A stretch of 64,000 nucleotides of DNA from an uncultured Acidobacteriota bacterium (lineage in GTDB: Bacteria; Acidobacteriota; Terriglobia; Terriglobales; Acidobacteriaceae). Below are positions 9,640 to 19,005 of this stretch, one piece after another; the first letter of the stretch is position 1, and each line of letters opens with the position of its first letter. The DNA lies in the NCBI GenBank assembly GCA_903832055.1, contig CAILAC010000016.1:992001-1056000 (forward strand), written 5' to 3'. The notes beneath the pieces were generated by a model that worked only from the letters and a program-made list of their open reading frames with translations, was not told the origin of the DNA and did no database searches. The position numbers were made by a program, and so were the translations under genes.

Positions 9640-11376
9640 TCACTCCCCCCGCGTCCGAAACCGCGAAACCCCCAGATAAAACACATTCGCGTCCGTCCCC
9701 GGATTGTGCAGGCTGATGTTGGCGTTTGACAGGTGGTCGTAGCGGTAGCCAATCGTAATCGCCTGCCGCTTCAAGCGAAAGAAGTTCACTCCAACCGACG
9801 GGCCAATCGTATACATCCACTGCGACCCATGCGCGTTCAGCACCCGGTCGGCAAAATACACAAACCCGCCATTCATCGCCACAAATGGCTGCACCCGGCT
9901 CAGCGGTCTGAAGTCCATCTGCAAGCTCACCGGGCTCACGCCGCTGCCGTACACCCGCTGGCGCTTCGTAAACACCGTCTTGCCCTTCGGCGTCGGCCAG
10001 TCCATCATCGCCACCGCCGTAACCTCCGGCGAATACCGCAGCCGCCAAAGCTCCTTGTGCCGCGCAAATTCGTAGGAGTAACGCACGACAATCGGCATGT
10101 ACTTCACCCCGCCGGCATACCCAAACACATGCCCGCTCATCAGCGAAAGCCCCCACGCCGCACCCAGCTCATGCTTGCCACCCGGCCCTTCCCAGGCCCG
10201 CCCTTCCGGCTGCGCGCGCACTTCGGCCTTCAACTCAGCATCTCCATCGCGGGTTCGATGCAGATAAGCCGCCGCGCCCGCGCTCCATGAGGCCTCTTTC
10301 ATCGCCTCTGCCGTGCTCGCCGAGTAGCCGTCTCTTTCGTCACTGAAAAAATTGGTGGCCTTCACCACCCGCGATTCCCGGTACCACGGTGGCCGAAAAC
10401 CCATCAAATTCGCAAACGCTCGCGCCGGCGTCAGAAACTGGTACAGCGAGAGCAGCACCGGATTCCGGCTCCGCCCCTCCAGCCCCCGCACCACATGGCG
10501 GTCCAGCGCATCCTCCGCAAGGGTCCAGCCCAGGCCGCCCACCGGCGTCGTCACCAGCTCCACCCATCCCGTCTCGTTCGTCCTCACCCCATGATCCGTG
10601 AAAAAGTGGTCGCCATTGTGGCCGATCCCTGCCTCGCCAACCGGTCCCAGCTTCCACTCAAAGCTGTACAGCGTCGACCACTCCAGCGCCCGCAGCCGGC
10701 TCCGCCAGTAAGGCCATGTATTCGATTGTTCCAGCGTCATGCCCTTGGGATCATTCCCAATCCACTGGCTGTTGGTAATCGCGCCCATCATCGGGTGCCC
10801 GATGTAGTCGTCCAGAAACGGGTTGTCGTCACTCCAGTGATCCCATCGCCATCGCGCCACCGAATCGACATAGCGGTCCCACCACTCGCCATGCATCGTT
10901 TCGTACCGATACCAGTAGCTCGTATACAGGTTGGCTGTGTTTTGCAGTGCCAGAAAGGTTGAAGCGCTCGCCAGCAGCGGCCTCCAGTGCATCCGGCATT
11001 CCCGCGCCTTCGTCTGGTCGTATGGGCACTCTTCGAGCGGCACATAAGCCGGTGCCGCGGTCTCGATCGCGCTGGAACCCTCAAAGCTCAGCTCGGAAAC
11101 CACCGTCGAGTCACTGTCAGATCTCAGGCCAGAATCAGAGTCCGCCATTGGCACTGGCGCTTCCGGCAGCGCATCAGCCGTTACCGCGCCCGCGTCCGTC
11201 CAATAGCCCAGGCCGCCCGGTTCCTCAGCCGCACACGCAATCGCCGGGAATGCGACGACCAATGCGATCACCGCCACCTGCACAGGCAGCCTCAGCAACT
11301 CCGCCGAGCCATTGAAAACCCATTCCAAGCCGCGGGCAGGTCGCCCTTTGAAAGCAAACATCAGCACACATCCCAT
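9640..11376 (-). CDS. Outer-membrane protein: DUF3943-like body with PagL-like (lipid A 3-O-deacylase) C-terminal strand motif
   Basis: Signal-like N-terminus; C-terminal TIGYRYDHLSNANISLHNPGTDANVFYLGVSRF resembles the PagL H-x-S-N-A / N-x-G barrel signature. Confidence 0.5.
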   Translation of the reverse strand: MGCVLMFAFKGRPARGLEWVFNGSAELLRLPVQVAVIALVVAFPAIACAAEEPGGLGYWTDAGAVTADALPEAPVPMADSDSGLRSDSDSTVVSELSFEGSSAIETAAPAYVPLEECPYDQTKARECRMHWRPLLASASTFLALQNTANLYTSYWYRYETMHGEWWDRYVDSVARWRWDHWSDDNPFLDDYIGHPMMGAITNSQWIGNDPKGMTLEQSNTWPYWRSRLRALEWSTLYSFEWKLGPVGEAGIGHNGDHFFTDHGVRTNETGWVELVTTPVGGLGWTLAEDALDRHVVRGLEGRSRNPVLLSLYQFLTPARAFANLMGFRPPWYRESRVVKATNFFSDERDGYSASTAEAMKEASWSAGAAAYLHRTRDGDAELKAEVRAQPEGRAWEGPGGKHELGAAWGLSLMSGHVFGYAGGVKYMPIVVRYSYEFARHKELWRLRYSPEVTAVAMMDWPTPKGKTVFTKRQRVYGSGVSPVSLQMDFRPLSRVQPFVAMNGGFVYFADRVLNAHGSQWMYTIGPSVGVNFFRLKRQAITIGYRYDHLSNANISLHNPGTDANVFYLGVSRFRTRGE

Positions 11377-11506
11377 CTGAGACGATTGGAGATTATCCTT
11401 GCCTCAATGGGCACCTGACGAACCAGCATGGTCGTCCGCGACAAGTTGCCATAGAAGACTTGGTTAGCCTACCCTAACCAAGCCACAATGTTGAATCTAA
11501 ATCTAC

Positions 11507-12700
11507 TTAAAGCCTTCTTTTCGCCTCCAGCACCCGCTCCAGAGCCTCGTCCGCCGTAGCCCCGGTCGCTGAAAGATGCCCCATCTTCCGCCCCGCCCGC
11601 GCCTCTTTTTTCTCGTATAGATGCAGCCGCACCCCGGGCACCGCCAGCGCTGCCTTGAAGTCCGGCTCGCCGCCGTCGGCGTTCAGCCACACATCTCCCA
11701 GCAGATTCACAATCGCCGCCGGCACCAGCACCTCAGTCTCCCCCAGCGGCAGATTGCACGTCGTCCGCACCAACTGCTCAAACTGGCTCGTCGCACACGC
11801 CCGCTCGCTCTGGTGGTAGCTGTTATGCGGCCTCGGAGCAAGCTCATTCACCAGCAGCTCTCCATCCCGGGTCACAAACATCTCCACACAAACCAATCCC
11901 TCTAACTCCAATTTAGAAATAATCCCACGAGCAATCTCCTGCGCTCGCCGCTCCAACTCCTCCGAAATCCCCGCCGGCAAAACGCTCCACGCCAATATCT
12001 GGTCCACATGATGGTTCCGCGCCGCCGGATAACTCCGCACTTCCCCATTCGGCGAACGAGCCGCCATCACGCTGATCTCAAAATCCAGCTCCAGCGCCCG
12101 CTCCGCCACCGCCGGCCGCCCGCCCAGAGCCGCCCAGCCAGCCGCAATCTCATCCTCGGTCGCAGCGCCCGCAAACCCGATCCGCGCCTGCCCCCGCCCG
12201 TCATAACCGCCGCGAGCCGTCTTCAGAAAAACCCGTCCCCCCAGCGCCGCCACCGCGCTTTGCAACTCCTCTACAGACCGCACCACGCGAAAATCCCCCA
12301 CCGGGAACCCGCTCTCCCGCAGCCACACTTTCTGCAGAATCTTGTCCTGAATAATCCGGATCGGCTCGACCCCCGGCCGCAGCGGAGCCACATCCGCCAC
12401 CGCGCGCAGTGCCTCCACGCCAATCTGCTCAATCTCCAGCGTCACCGCGGCCACGCCATCCGCCAGCCGCCGCGACGCCTCGACATCATCCCACCTGCCG
12501 ACAACGACCTCGTCCACCACAAAGCTCGCCGGGCACCCCGCCTCCGGGTCCATCACCCGCACCCGGTACCCCATCGTGCGCGCCGCCATCGCCGTCATCC
12601 GGCCCAGTTGCCCGCCACCCAGAATCCCGATCAGCCCCCCCGGCGCAACCACCCTCGTCTCACTTCCAGAGGCCCTACTCACCAGGCTTCTCCGTCTCAA
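11507..12700 (-). CDS. purK: 5-(carboxyamino)imidazole ribonucleotide synthase
   Basis: IGILGGGQLGRMTAMAARTMGYRVRVMDP, FLKTARGGYDGRGQ, NELAPRPHNSYHQSERACATSQFEQ. Confidence 0.93.
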   Translation of the reverse strand: MRRRSLVSRASGSETRVVAPGGLIGILGGGQLGRMTAMAARTMGYRVRVMDPEAGCPASFVVDEVVVGRWDDVEASRRLADGVAAVTLEIEQIGVEALRAVADVAPLRPGVEPIRIIQDKILQKVWLRESGFPVGDFRVVRSVEELQSAVAALGGRVFLKTARGGYDGRGQARIGFAGAATEDEIAAGWAALGGRPAVAERALELDFEISVMAARSPNGEVRSYPAARNHHVDQILAWSVLPAGISEELERRAQEIARGIISKLELEGLVCVEMFVTRDGELLVNELAPRPHNSYHQSERACATSQFEQLVRTTCNLPLGETEVLVPAAIVNLLGDVWLNADGGEPDFKAALAVPGVRLHLYEKKEARAGRKMGHLSATGATADEALERVLEAKRRL

Positions 12701-13181
12701 TCACCTGCCCCAAAACCTCATCCGTCCGCGCCTGCCGCCACGCCACCAGCTTCTCCGCCAGCCCCGCATCCGTCCCCGCCAGCATCGCCACCGCAAACAG
12801 CGCCGCATTCGCCGCCCCGGCACGCCCAATCGCAAACGTCGCCACCGGCACACCCTTGGGCATCTGGACAATCGACAAAAGCGAATCCAGCCCCTGCAAA
12901 CTTGTCGCCGGCACCGGCACTCCCAGCACAGGAACAGTCGTCTTGGCCGCCAGCATCCCCGGCAAATGTGCCGCGCCGCCCGCCCCCGCGATAATCGCCC
13001 GCAGCCCGCGCCCAGCAGCCTCAGCCCCATACGTAAACAGCAAATCCGGAGTCCGGTGCGCGCTCACCACCCGCACCTCATGCGCCACGCCAAACTCCCG
13101 CAGCACCTCAACCGCGGCTTCCATCACCGCCAGGTCGCTCTTGCTGCCCATCACCACACCCACCAAAACCCCATCACTCAT
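12675..13181 (-). CDS. purE: 5-(carboxyamino)imidazole ribonucleotide mutase
   Basis: VVMGSKSDLAVMEAAVEVLREFGVAHEVRVVSAHRTPDLL, GAGGAAHLPGMLAAKTTVPVLGVPV. Confidence 0.95.
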   Translation of the reverse strand: MSDGVLVGVVMGSKSDLAVMEAAVEVLREFGVAHEVRVVSAHRTPDLLFTYGAEAAGRGLRAIIAGAGGAAHLPGMLAAKTTVPVLGVPVPATSLQGLDSLLSIVQMPKGVPVATFAIGRAGAANAALFAVAMLAGTDAGLAEKLVAWRQARTDEVLGQVIETEKPGE

Positions 13182-13235
13182 CCCGAAATTATACGGCCAT
13201 ACGGATCGAGCAATTCACCAGGCCCTCCCGGCTTT

Positions 13236-13271
13236 AGCTCCGCCAACCCAGCTAGCTCCGCGAGCCCCGCT
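13236..13271. repeat. Degenerate nonamer repeat (ARCYCCGCT)n, purE-upstream junction
   Basis: tagctccgccaacccagctagctccgcgagccccgct. Confidence 0.65.
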
Positions 13272-13277
13272 GCCTTC

Positions 13278-13511
13278 TTAATGCCTCCGCAATGCCTCCA
13301 CCGCCACCTCAATCACCGCAAACACCACACTCACCGCCGCCATGAACCCCTTCGCCCGCTGCCAATGCTGCTCATGCCGCTCCATCCGCCGCTCCAAATC
13401 CCCCATCCGACCCGCCGTCCCATCCCCCACCAAACCCGTCATCTGCGACTTCAGCACACACAAATCACTCAACACCTGCGCCTCAAACTCATTCATCATC
13501 CGCATCCCCAC
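13278..13511 (-). CDS. Small coiled-coil plus single-TM protein, XhlA/holin-like candidate
   Basis: LERRMERHEQHWQRAKGFMAAVSVVFAVIEVAVEALRRH: helix then TM; last gene of phage cluster. Confidence 0.4.
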   Translation of the reverse strand: MGMRMMNEFEAQVLSDLCVLKSQMTGLVGDGTAGRMGDLERRMERHEQHWQRAKGFMAAVSVVFAVIEVAVEALRRH

Positions 13512-13518
13512 CCCCTCA

Positions 13519-13554
13519 AGCTCCGCTAGCCCCGCTAACTGCGCTAGCTCCGCT
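13519..13554. repeat. Nonamer repeat, 4 units
   Basis: agctccgct agccccgct aactgcgct agctccgct. Confidence 0.85.
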
Positions 13555-15919
13555 AAGCACTCAACGGCAAATTCACAAAAATCCCCACAGAAAACTCCGA
13601 ATAGTTCGCCGGCACGCTCCCGTCATACATCCGTATAAAGTACCGGTCACTCTCCGTCGCCCGCGGAATATCAAACGTCCCCACCACCGACCGCATCACC
13701 AGGTCCACATCATTCCCCCCGCTCGCTGAGGCCCCAAACGCAAAGTCCCGCCGCCGCACCTCAAATCCACCCCCCGCCGGCGCAGCCACACCCGTCGTCA
13801 CCGTCACCGCCGTCGCTGAAATTCCCGTCACCGTCAAGCCCGCCAAATTCGCCAGGTAAGTCGGCCCCACCGCCGCCGGCAAGATCGCCTCCGCCGGAAC
13901 CCGCAGACTCGTCTTCACCGAAAGATCATTTGCCCAGTCGTTTGAAAACTCGATCCTGTACTGCACCACATCCGGCACACTCGCCCCATACGTCAGCTTC
14001 ACCTGCCGCACCACCACCTGCGCATTCAGCCCGCCCCCACTCGCCACCGGCAGCGACGGAGCCATCAACAGCAGCGCATCCCCCGGCCACACATCCCCGC
14101 CCGCAGCCAGCCCCAGCCCCACATTCGTTGACTGGTACACCCCGCTCCACGCCGCGCTCACACTCGCCGCCGCCGCCACCAGCGCCTGCGCCGCATTTCG
14201 GCAATCCCGGCTGCTCCGCGCCACCGGGGCCTCCACCGTCCCCGTCCAAACTGCCACCGGCGGATTCCCCATAGCCGCCAGTGCCGCCTGACTTGCCCCA
14301 TTCACCGCCCGCCCTACAGCCCGGCCCACCGTCCGGTACTGCACCACCACCTTCTCCCCCAGCGCCGGAGCCAGCCCCTTGTAAAACGTCAAATACCCCG
14401 TCCGGCTCAGCACACACTCGCCCCCATCCGCAATCGAGCCAATCCGCCGCGTCCGCCCCGTCCCGATTGCGCCACCCGGAGCCACACTCGTCACCCAACC
14501 CGCACCCAGCCGCTTCACATACAAGCTCCGCATCGAACCAATCAAATTCAGACTGCTCGCCGCCGCCACCGTATAGCTCCCCGGAACATACCCGATCGCC
14601 CCGTCATACAGCACCACCGGCATCCCTGCCACGCCATTCACATACTCCTCAATCTCCATCTGCAGGTTCGCCGTCGCCACCACCCCGCCGCCACCATAGA
14701 GCACCGTCCCCGCGTCGCCCGTCGTCCGGTACGCCTGCATCACCCGCTCCACCTCCGCACAATGCACCCGCATCCGCAGCGTGTACCCGTGCGCCGCATT
14801 CAGCGCATAACTCGCTCCTGCAACCGCCCCCTGCACCACCGGAGCCACACTCACCGCCCCGGTCCCCACCGCCGCAGTCACCCGAAACCCCGCCACGCAA
14901 TCCGCCGCCAGCACATCCCCGCTGTACAGCGCAGCCACCGTCCCCGCCGATCCCGGTGACAGATTCACCCCCACCGCCTCCACCAGCAGCGTCCCGCCAG
15001 CCTCCACAAGGTCGTTCCAAACCAGCGCCGCCTGCCCGTCAATCCCGTTTCCGCCATTGAACGTCAGCCCCGCCCCCGTAATCGAAAAATACCCAGGATT
15101 CCCCGCAAACCCCCACCGCCGCTGGTCAATCGCCGCCTCCTGAAACAGCTCCCGCACCACCCGCTCCTCCGCCGTCGGCCCAAAAAAAGGCGCCTCCGTC
15201 AGCGGAAACAACTGCGTCACCCCATCCCCCAGGAAATACTCCGTCACATACGCAACCGGCTCCTCCGACCCGCACACCGTCACATCATTGGCCAGCGCCC
15301 GCTCCACCCGCGGCGTCAGCGTCAGACTTCCCAGCGAAAGCGTCCCGTTCCCCTCGCTCAGCCCGTGCACCACCGTCCCCACCGTCGTCAGTGCCAGCGC
15401 GCCATTCACCGCCCGGTAAGCCGCCCGCGCCTCCGTCGCCGCCTGCCCCGCCAATTCACTGAATTTCCGCCCCGCCTCCGCCACAAAATTCCCCAAGGGA
15501 GTCGCCAGCGTCAGCCCACTCGTCGCCAAAGCCGCAGCACCCGTCCGCGCCACCATCCCCTTCAGCAGATTGCCCGCCGTCACTCCCGCCGATCCCGCGC
15601 TCGGAGGCAAAAGCTGCGTATCCAGCAGAATTTCGTCGCTCACCGCCTCCAACTCCCACCGGTATTTCGGCCCATCCACACCCAATCCCACATACTCGGC
15701 AAAGGGAGATACCGCTAGGTACCCCGTAAAATAAATTGTCCCGTCATCCCCCGCCACCACCAGGGCCTGGTTCCGCAGCGGCGGCGCCAAAGCCGACCCC
15801 AGTCCGAGCGCCACCCACAACCGGCAAACCGAGGGCTCGTTCAGCTTCCGCTCAATCACCAACGGCCGCACCCCATCCAGCCCAGCCGTATAGTCCAAAT
15901 TGTTGATCGAAATCCTCAT
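13553..15919 (-). CDS. Large phage-type structural protein, probable tail hub/baseplate-like
   Basis: 788-aa ORF downstream of head and tail-completion genes; MRISINNLDYTAGLDGVRPLVIERKLNEPSVCRLWVAL start; position in cluster. Confidence 0.45.
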   Translation of the reverse strand: MRISINNLDYTAGLDGVRPLVIERKLNEPSVCRLWVALGLGSALAPPLRNQALVVAGDDGTIYFTGYLAVSPFAEYVGLGVDGPKYRWELEAVSDEILLDTQLLPPSAGSAGVTAGNLLKGMVARTGAAALATSGLTLATPLGNFVAEAGRKFSELAGQAATEARAAYRAVNGALALTTVGTVVHGLSEGNGTLSLGSLTLTPRVERALANDVTVCGSEEPVAYVTEYFLGDGVTQLFPLTEAPFFGPTAEERVVRELFQEAAIDQRRWGFAGNPGYFSITGAGLTFNGGNGIDGQAALVWNDLVEAGGTLLVEAVGVNLSPGSAGTVAALYSGDVLAADCVAGFRVTAAVGTGAVSVAPVVQGAVAGASYALNAAHGYTLRMRVHCAEVERVMQAYRTTGDAGTVLYGGGGVVATANLQMEIEEYVNGVAGMPVVLYDGAIGYVPGSYTVAAASSLNLIGSMRSLYVKRLGAGWVTSVAPGGAIGTGRTRRIGSIADGGECVLSRTGYLTFYKGLAPALGEKVVVQYRTVGRAVGRAVNGASQAALAAMGNPPVAVWTGTVEAPVARSSRDCRNAAQALVAAAASVSAAWSGVYQSTNVGLGLAAGGDVWPGDALLLMAPSLPVASGGGLNAQVVVRQVKLTYGASVPDVVQYRIEFSNDWANDLSVKTSLRVPAEAILPAAVGPTYLANLAGLTVTGISATAVTVTTGVAAPAGGGFEVRRRDFAFGASASGGNDVDLVMRSVVGTFDIPRATESDRYFIRMYDGSVPANYSEFSVGIFVNLPLSA

Positions 15920-15998
15920 CCCACCCCCACCATTGCCCACGTTCCCCAGCTATTTCCTCGTCCCTGTTCCCGACTCCCGACTCCCCAGTCCCTCGTCC

Positions 15999-17009
15999 TT
16001 AAATCAACGACCCCGCCGCCGGCAAAAAGCTCCGGTAACACACCACCCGCTCCCCATCCAGCCCATCCGTCACCGGCAGCGCGCGAAACGCCCCCGAGAG
16101 CATCACCCGCTCCAGCGTCCCGCCCCGCTTCCCATCCAGCGAAGCCGTCGCCTCCACCGCGCCACCCAGAGACTGCAGCCGCGGATAGTAAAAGAAAATC
16201 CGCTCCCCCTGCCCGCCCTCCAGCACAAACAAGCCCGACCACTCCTGAAAGAAACTCCCACCCTCCCGGTCCACAAACCCGCTCAGCGCCTGCACCTTCA
16301 TTGCCCCCGCACCGGTCGTAACCGGCGCACCCCCCGGCAGTGCCTCCGCCAGCGTCAACCCCGCCGCACCTGTCGTCGCCACCAACGCCACCCGCGCCAC
16401 GTTGAAAGTCACCCGCCGCACATAGTCCACATCCGTCACCCCGGCCCGCACATACGCCCCCGCCACCGGCGTCCCCACAAACCCCACCTGCCCCGCATAA
16501 TCCACATCCACCGCGACCATCTGCCCCGCCGTGAACTTCGCCGCGTCCACACCCGCCATCGGCAGCACCGTCGCCGTCGCCCCACTCTGCATCGACACCG
16601 CAGCAGCAGCCGTACCCCCATCCCCGGCCAACCCCGCGCCCACCGCCAGCACCAGCAGATTCATGTGCTGCGAACCCGTCGCCAGTGCCATCGTCAGCTT
16701 CGTCCAACTCAAAAAGTGAAAGCGCACCTCCGCCTCCACCGTCTCCCTTACCTGCTCCAGCAACCCCGCCGGAACACCCGTCATCACCGTCCCCACCTTG
16801 CTCCCCGACACCCGCGCAAAGTCCCTTATCCACCCCAGCGAAACCCAGGGCGCTGGCGGCGCATCCAACCCAAATCCACCCATCGCCGCCGCATCAAATT
16901 CGACCGGCAACCCCGACCCCCCTTGAGATCCAGTCCGGTTCACCGGCGCAAAATAGCCCCGCACCCGCCGCACCACCGGTGCCGCCGCCAAATATGAAGT
17001 TGTAGTCAT
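15999..17009 (-). CDS. Phage structural protein, tail-tube-like candidate
   Basis: Position after tail-completion-like ORF; beta-rich sequence. Confidence 0.35.
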   Translation of the reverse strand: MTTTSYLAAAPVVRRVRGYFAPVNRTGSQGGSGLPVEFDAAAMGGFGLDAPPAPWVSLGWIRDFARVSGSKVGTVMTGVPAGLLEQVRETVEAEVRFHFLSWTKLTMALATGSQHMNLLVLAVGAGLAGDGGTAAAAVSMQSGATATVLPMAGVDAAKFTAGQMVAVDVDYAGQVGFVGTPVAGAYVRAGVTDVDYVRRVTFNVARVALVATTGAAGLTLAEALPGGAPVTTGAGAMKVQALSGFVDREGGSFFQEWSGLFVLEGGQGERIFFYYPRLQSLGGAVEATASLDGKRGGTLERVMLSGAFRALPVTDGLDGERVVCYRSFLPAAGSLI

Positions 17010-17047
17010 CCCATCCCCCACTCCACCCGTTAACGTGTCAACTAACA

Positions 17048-17092
17048 AGCTCCGCTAACTCCGCGAGCCCCGCTAGCTCCGCTTTCCCCGCT
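17048..17092. repeat. Nonamer repeat, 5 units
   Basis: agctccgct aactccgcg agccccgct agctccgct ttccccgct. Confidence 0.85.
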
Positions 17093-17576
17093 ACTCCCCA
17101 GCCTCCAAGTAGCTGTACACCACCACCCGCGCCGACCGAGTCAGCCTGTCCCGCACCCCTGTCACCGCCCCAAACACCGGCTCATCCCAGAAAACCTTCG
17201 TCTGCATCGCTCCCGGCGGCGTCGCCGTATAGTTCAGCTTCGGCGTCCAGAACGGCGTCAGCATCCCCACCACCTCTGCATCCATCGCACTCAACTGCCG
17301 ACCCCGGTCCAAACCCCCAAAACTCTGCGTACCCAGCGTCGAATACACAATCTCCACCTCGTCGGCCACCAGCGTGCTCGGCTGATCCAGGTCCACGCCA
17401 AGCCCCAGCCATCGCAGCACAAAGACATCCGGCGGCAGTTGCCCAAACGGAGCCTCCGCCTCCTCCACCAAAATCCCCGGCCGCACCACCGACCGCAACA
17501 AAATCGTCCGCGCCGGATTGATCGCCACCAACCGCGCCCTCAACGCTACATAAAACGAGTCCTTCGCATTCTGCAT
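17091..17576 (-). CDS. Phage tail terminator/completion-like protein
   Basis: MQNAKDSFYVALRARLVAINPARTILLRSV...; size and position. Confidence 0.35.
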   Translation of the reverse strand: MQNAKDSFYVALRARLVAINPARTILLRSVVRPGILVEEAEAPFGQLPPDVFVLRWLGLGVDLDQPSTLVADEVEIVYSTLGTQSFGGLDRGRQLSAMDAEVVGMLTPFWTPKLNYTATPPGAMQTKVFWDEPVFGAVTGVRDRLTRSARVVVYSYLEAGE

Positions 17577-17611
17577 CCCCACCCCCAACCCAATCCCTCT
17601 CACTCCCCCAA

Positions 17612-17665
17612 TGCGGGTGCCCCACCTTCAACGCAGCCTTATCGCGTTTAAGGTGGGAAACCACC
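17612..17665. repeat. Hairpin repeat (GGTGCCCCACCTTCAACGC-loop-GCGTTTAAGGTGGG)
   Basis: 14-bp arms with one mismatch flanked by GGGTGCCC. Confidence 0.7.
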
Positions 17666-17725
17666 AAACCCGCGTCCTCAACAACCCCCGCTTTTCGCAC
17701 GCCACACTCACCCGGCCCAACCGGT

Positions 17726-17767
17726 TAGTCCCTAGTCCCTCAGTCCCTAGTCCCTCAGTCCCTAGAC
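17726..17767. repeat. Tandem AGTCCCTAGTCCCTC low-complexity repeat
   Basis: tagtccctagtccctcagtccctagtccctcagtccctag. Confidence 0.85.
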
Positions 17768-18196
17768 CGCTTCTCCACCCGCCTCCCGCAACAACACCCG
17801 GTACATATACACCGCCCCCAGCGCCTCATTCTCTGAGATCGACTCAATCAGGTAGTCCTGCTCCCCCACCGTCACCGCCAGCGTCATCGCAAACAGGCTC
17901 TTCGCTGAATCCAGTTGCAGCGCGTTCACCTGGCTCGCAACCCCCGTCGCCGAAACCAGCAGCTCCCACTTCGCCTGCCCGCCCTCTTTCCACTCCGGCT
18001 TCAGCCGCCGCATCACCACCGGCGATACCGCCACCGCCGCAAACATCGTCGCCACCAAACCCAGCTGGCTCTGGTCCGTATTCTGATTCGTCCCCGTCAC
18101 CCGCAAGTAAGCCGTCGTCCCCGCCACCGTCCGCAACAGCGCATCCGCCAGCATCTGCGAAGCCGCATTGAAATTCCTGCTAGCCGTATCGCTCAT
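17762..18196 (-). CDS. Phage neck/head-closure-like protein
   Basis: 144-aa ORF between connector-like and tail-completion-like ORFs. Confidence 0.35.
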   Translation of the reverse strand: MSDTASRNFNAASQMLADALLRTVAGTTAYLRVTGTNQNTDQSQLGLVATMFAAVAVSPVVMRRLKPEWKEGGQAKWELLVSATGVASQVNALQLDSAKSLFAMTLAVTVGEQDYLIESISENEALGAVYMYRVLLREAGGEAV

Positions 18197-18255
18197 CTCA
18201 TCTCCCTATTCCCTCGCCCTACTCCCCGGTCCGACTCCCTCGCCCGACTCCCTCG

Positions 18256-18879
18256 TCACCCCAGCCGATTCGCCACATAAGGCCGCAACAGCGCCTTCAC
18301 CGTCTCGTCCAGCAACGAACCCGAAAAATACTCCATCTGCAGCGTGTCCACCCGCGACTTCTTCGCATTCAACGCCGGCTGCGCCTGCGCATTCCGCACT
18401 ATCTGCGCGCACGCCGACTTCACATCGTCCCCAATCACCGCCAGCCCCGCCGTATACGTCACTCGAACCTCGCTGTACGGCAGCCCCAGCACATTCCACG
18501 GCAACGTTAGCTCTCCCGTGTCAGCCGCAAAGTCCACCACCGTCAAGTCGATCGAAGTCCACGCACCCGGCAGCGAAAACGCCAGCGCAATATCCGTCAG
18601 CGGCTCCACTCCAGCCTCACCACGCCGCGGCACTGCAAACTTGCCCTCAATCGCCACCAGCGGGCTTGTCGCCGTCCCCAGCGGAGCCAGCGGCAGATAA
18701 CTCAACAGCACCGTCTGCGCCCCACGCACCAGCCGCAGCCGCTCCTGGTACTCCACCACGTTCAAGTCCGGCCGCCGGCAAAAGCTGTTGATCAACGCCG
18801 AAGCCCCAGTCACCCAGTCCGGTGTCGTCCCCGCAGGCAACCCAAAATTCCCATAATCCCCCGGCAACAAATAAACCAT
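18256..18879 (-). CDS. gp6-like head-tail connector
   Basis: SALINSFCRRPDLNVVEYQERLRL...VRVTYTAGLAVIGDDVKSACAQIVRNAQAQ: typical gp6-like adaptor pattern. Confidence 0.6.
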   Translation of the reverse strand: MVYLLPGDYGNFGLPAGTTPDWVTGASALINSFCRRPDLNVVEYQERLRLVRGAQTVLLSYLPLAPLGTATSPLVAIEGKFAVPRRGEAGVEPLTDIALAFSLPGAWTSIDLTVVDFAADTGELTLPWNVLGLPYSEVRVTYTAGLAVIGDDVKSACAQIVRNAQAQPALNAKKSRVDTLQMEYFSGSLLDETVKALLRPYVANRLG

Positions 18880-18916
18880 CGCACTCTCCCCAACGCCCGT
18901 AACTCTGTCCGAACAA

Positions 18917-19003
18917 AGCGGTGTTAGCGCTGCCAGCGGAGCTCGCGGAGCTAGCAGTCCACTCTCTAGCTCCGCTAACCCCGCTAGCCCCGCTAGCTCC
19001 GCT
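18917..19003. repeat. Inverted pair of nonamer arrays
   Basis: Reverse-oriented units agcggtgtt agcgctgcc agcggagct cgcggagct (18917-18952), then forward agctccgct aaccccgct agccccgct agctccgct (18968-19003). Confidence 0.8.
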
Positions 19004-19005
19004 GC

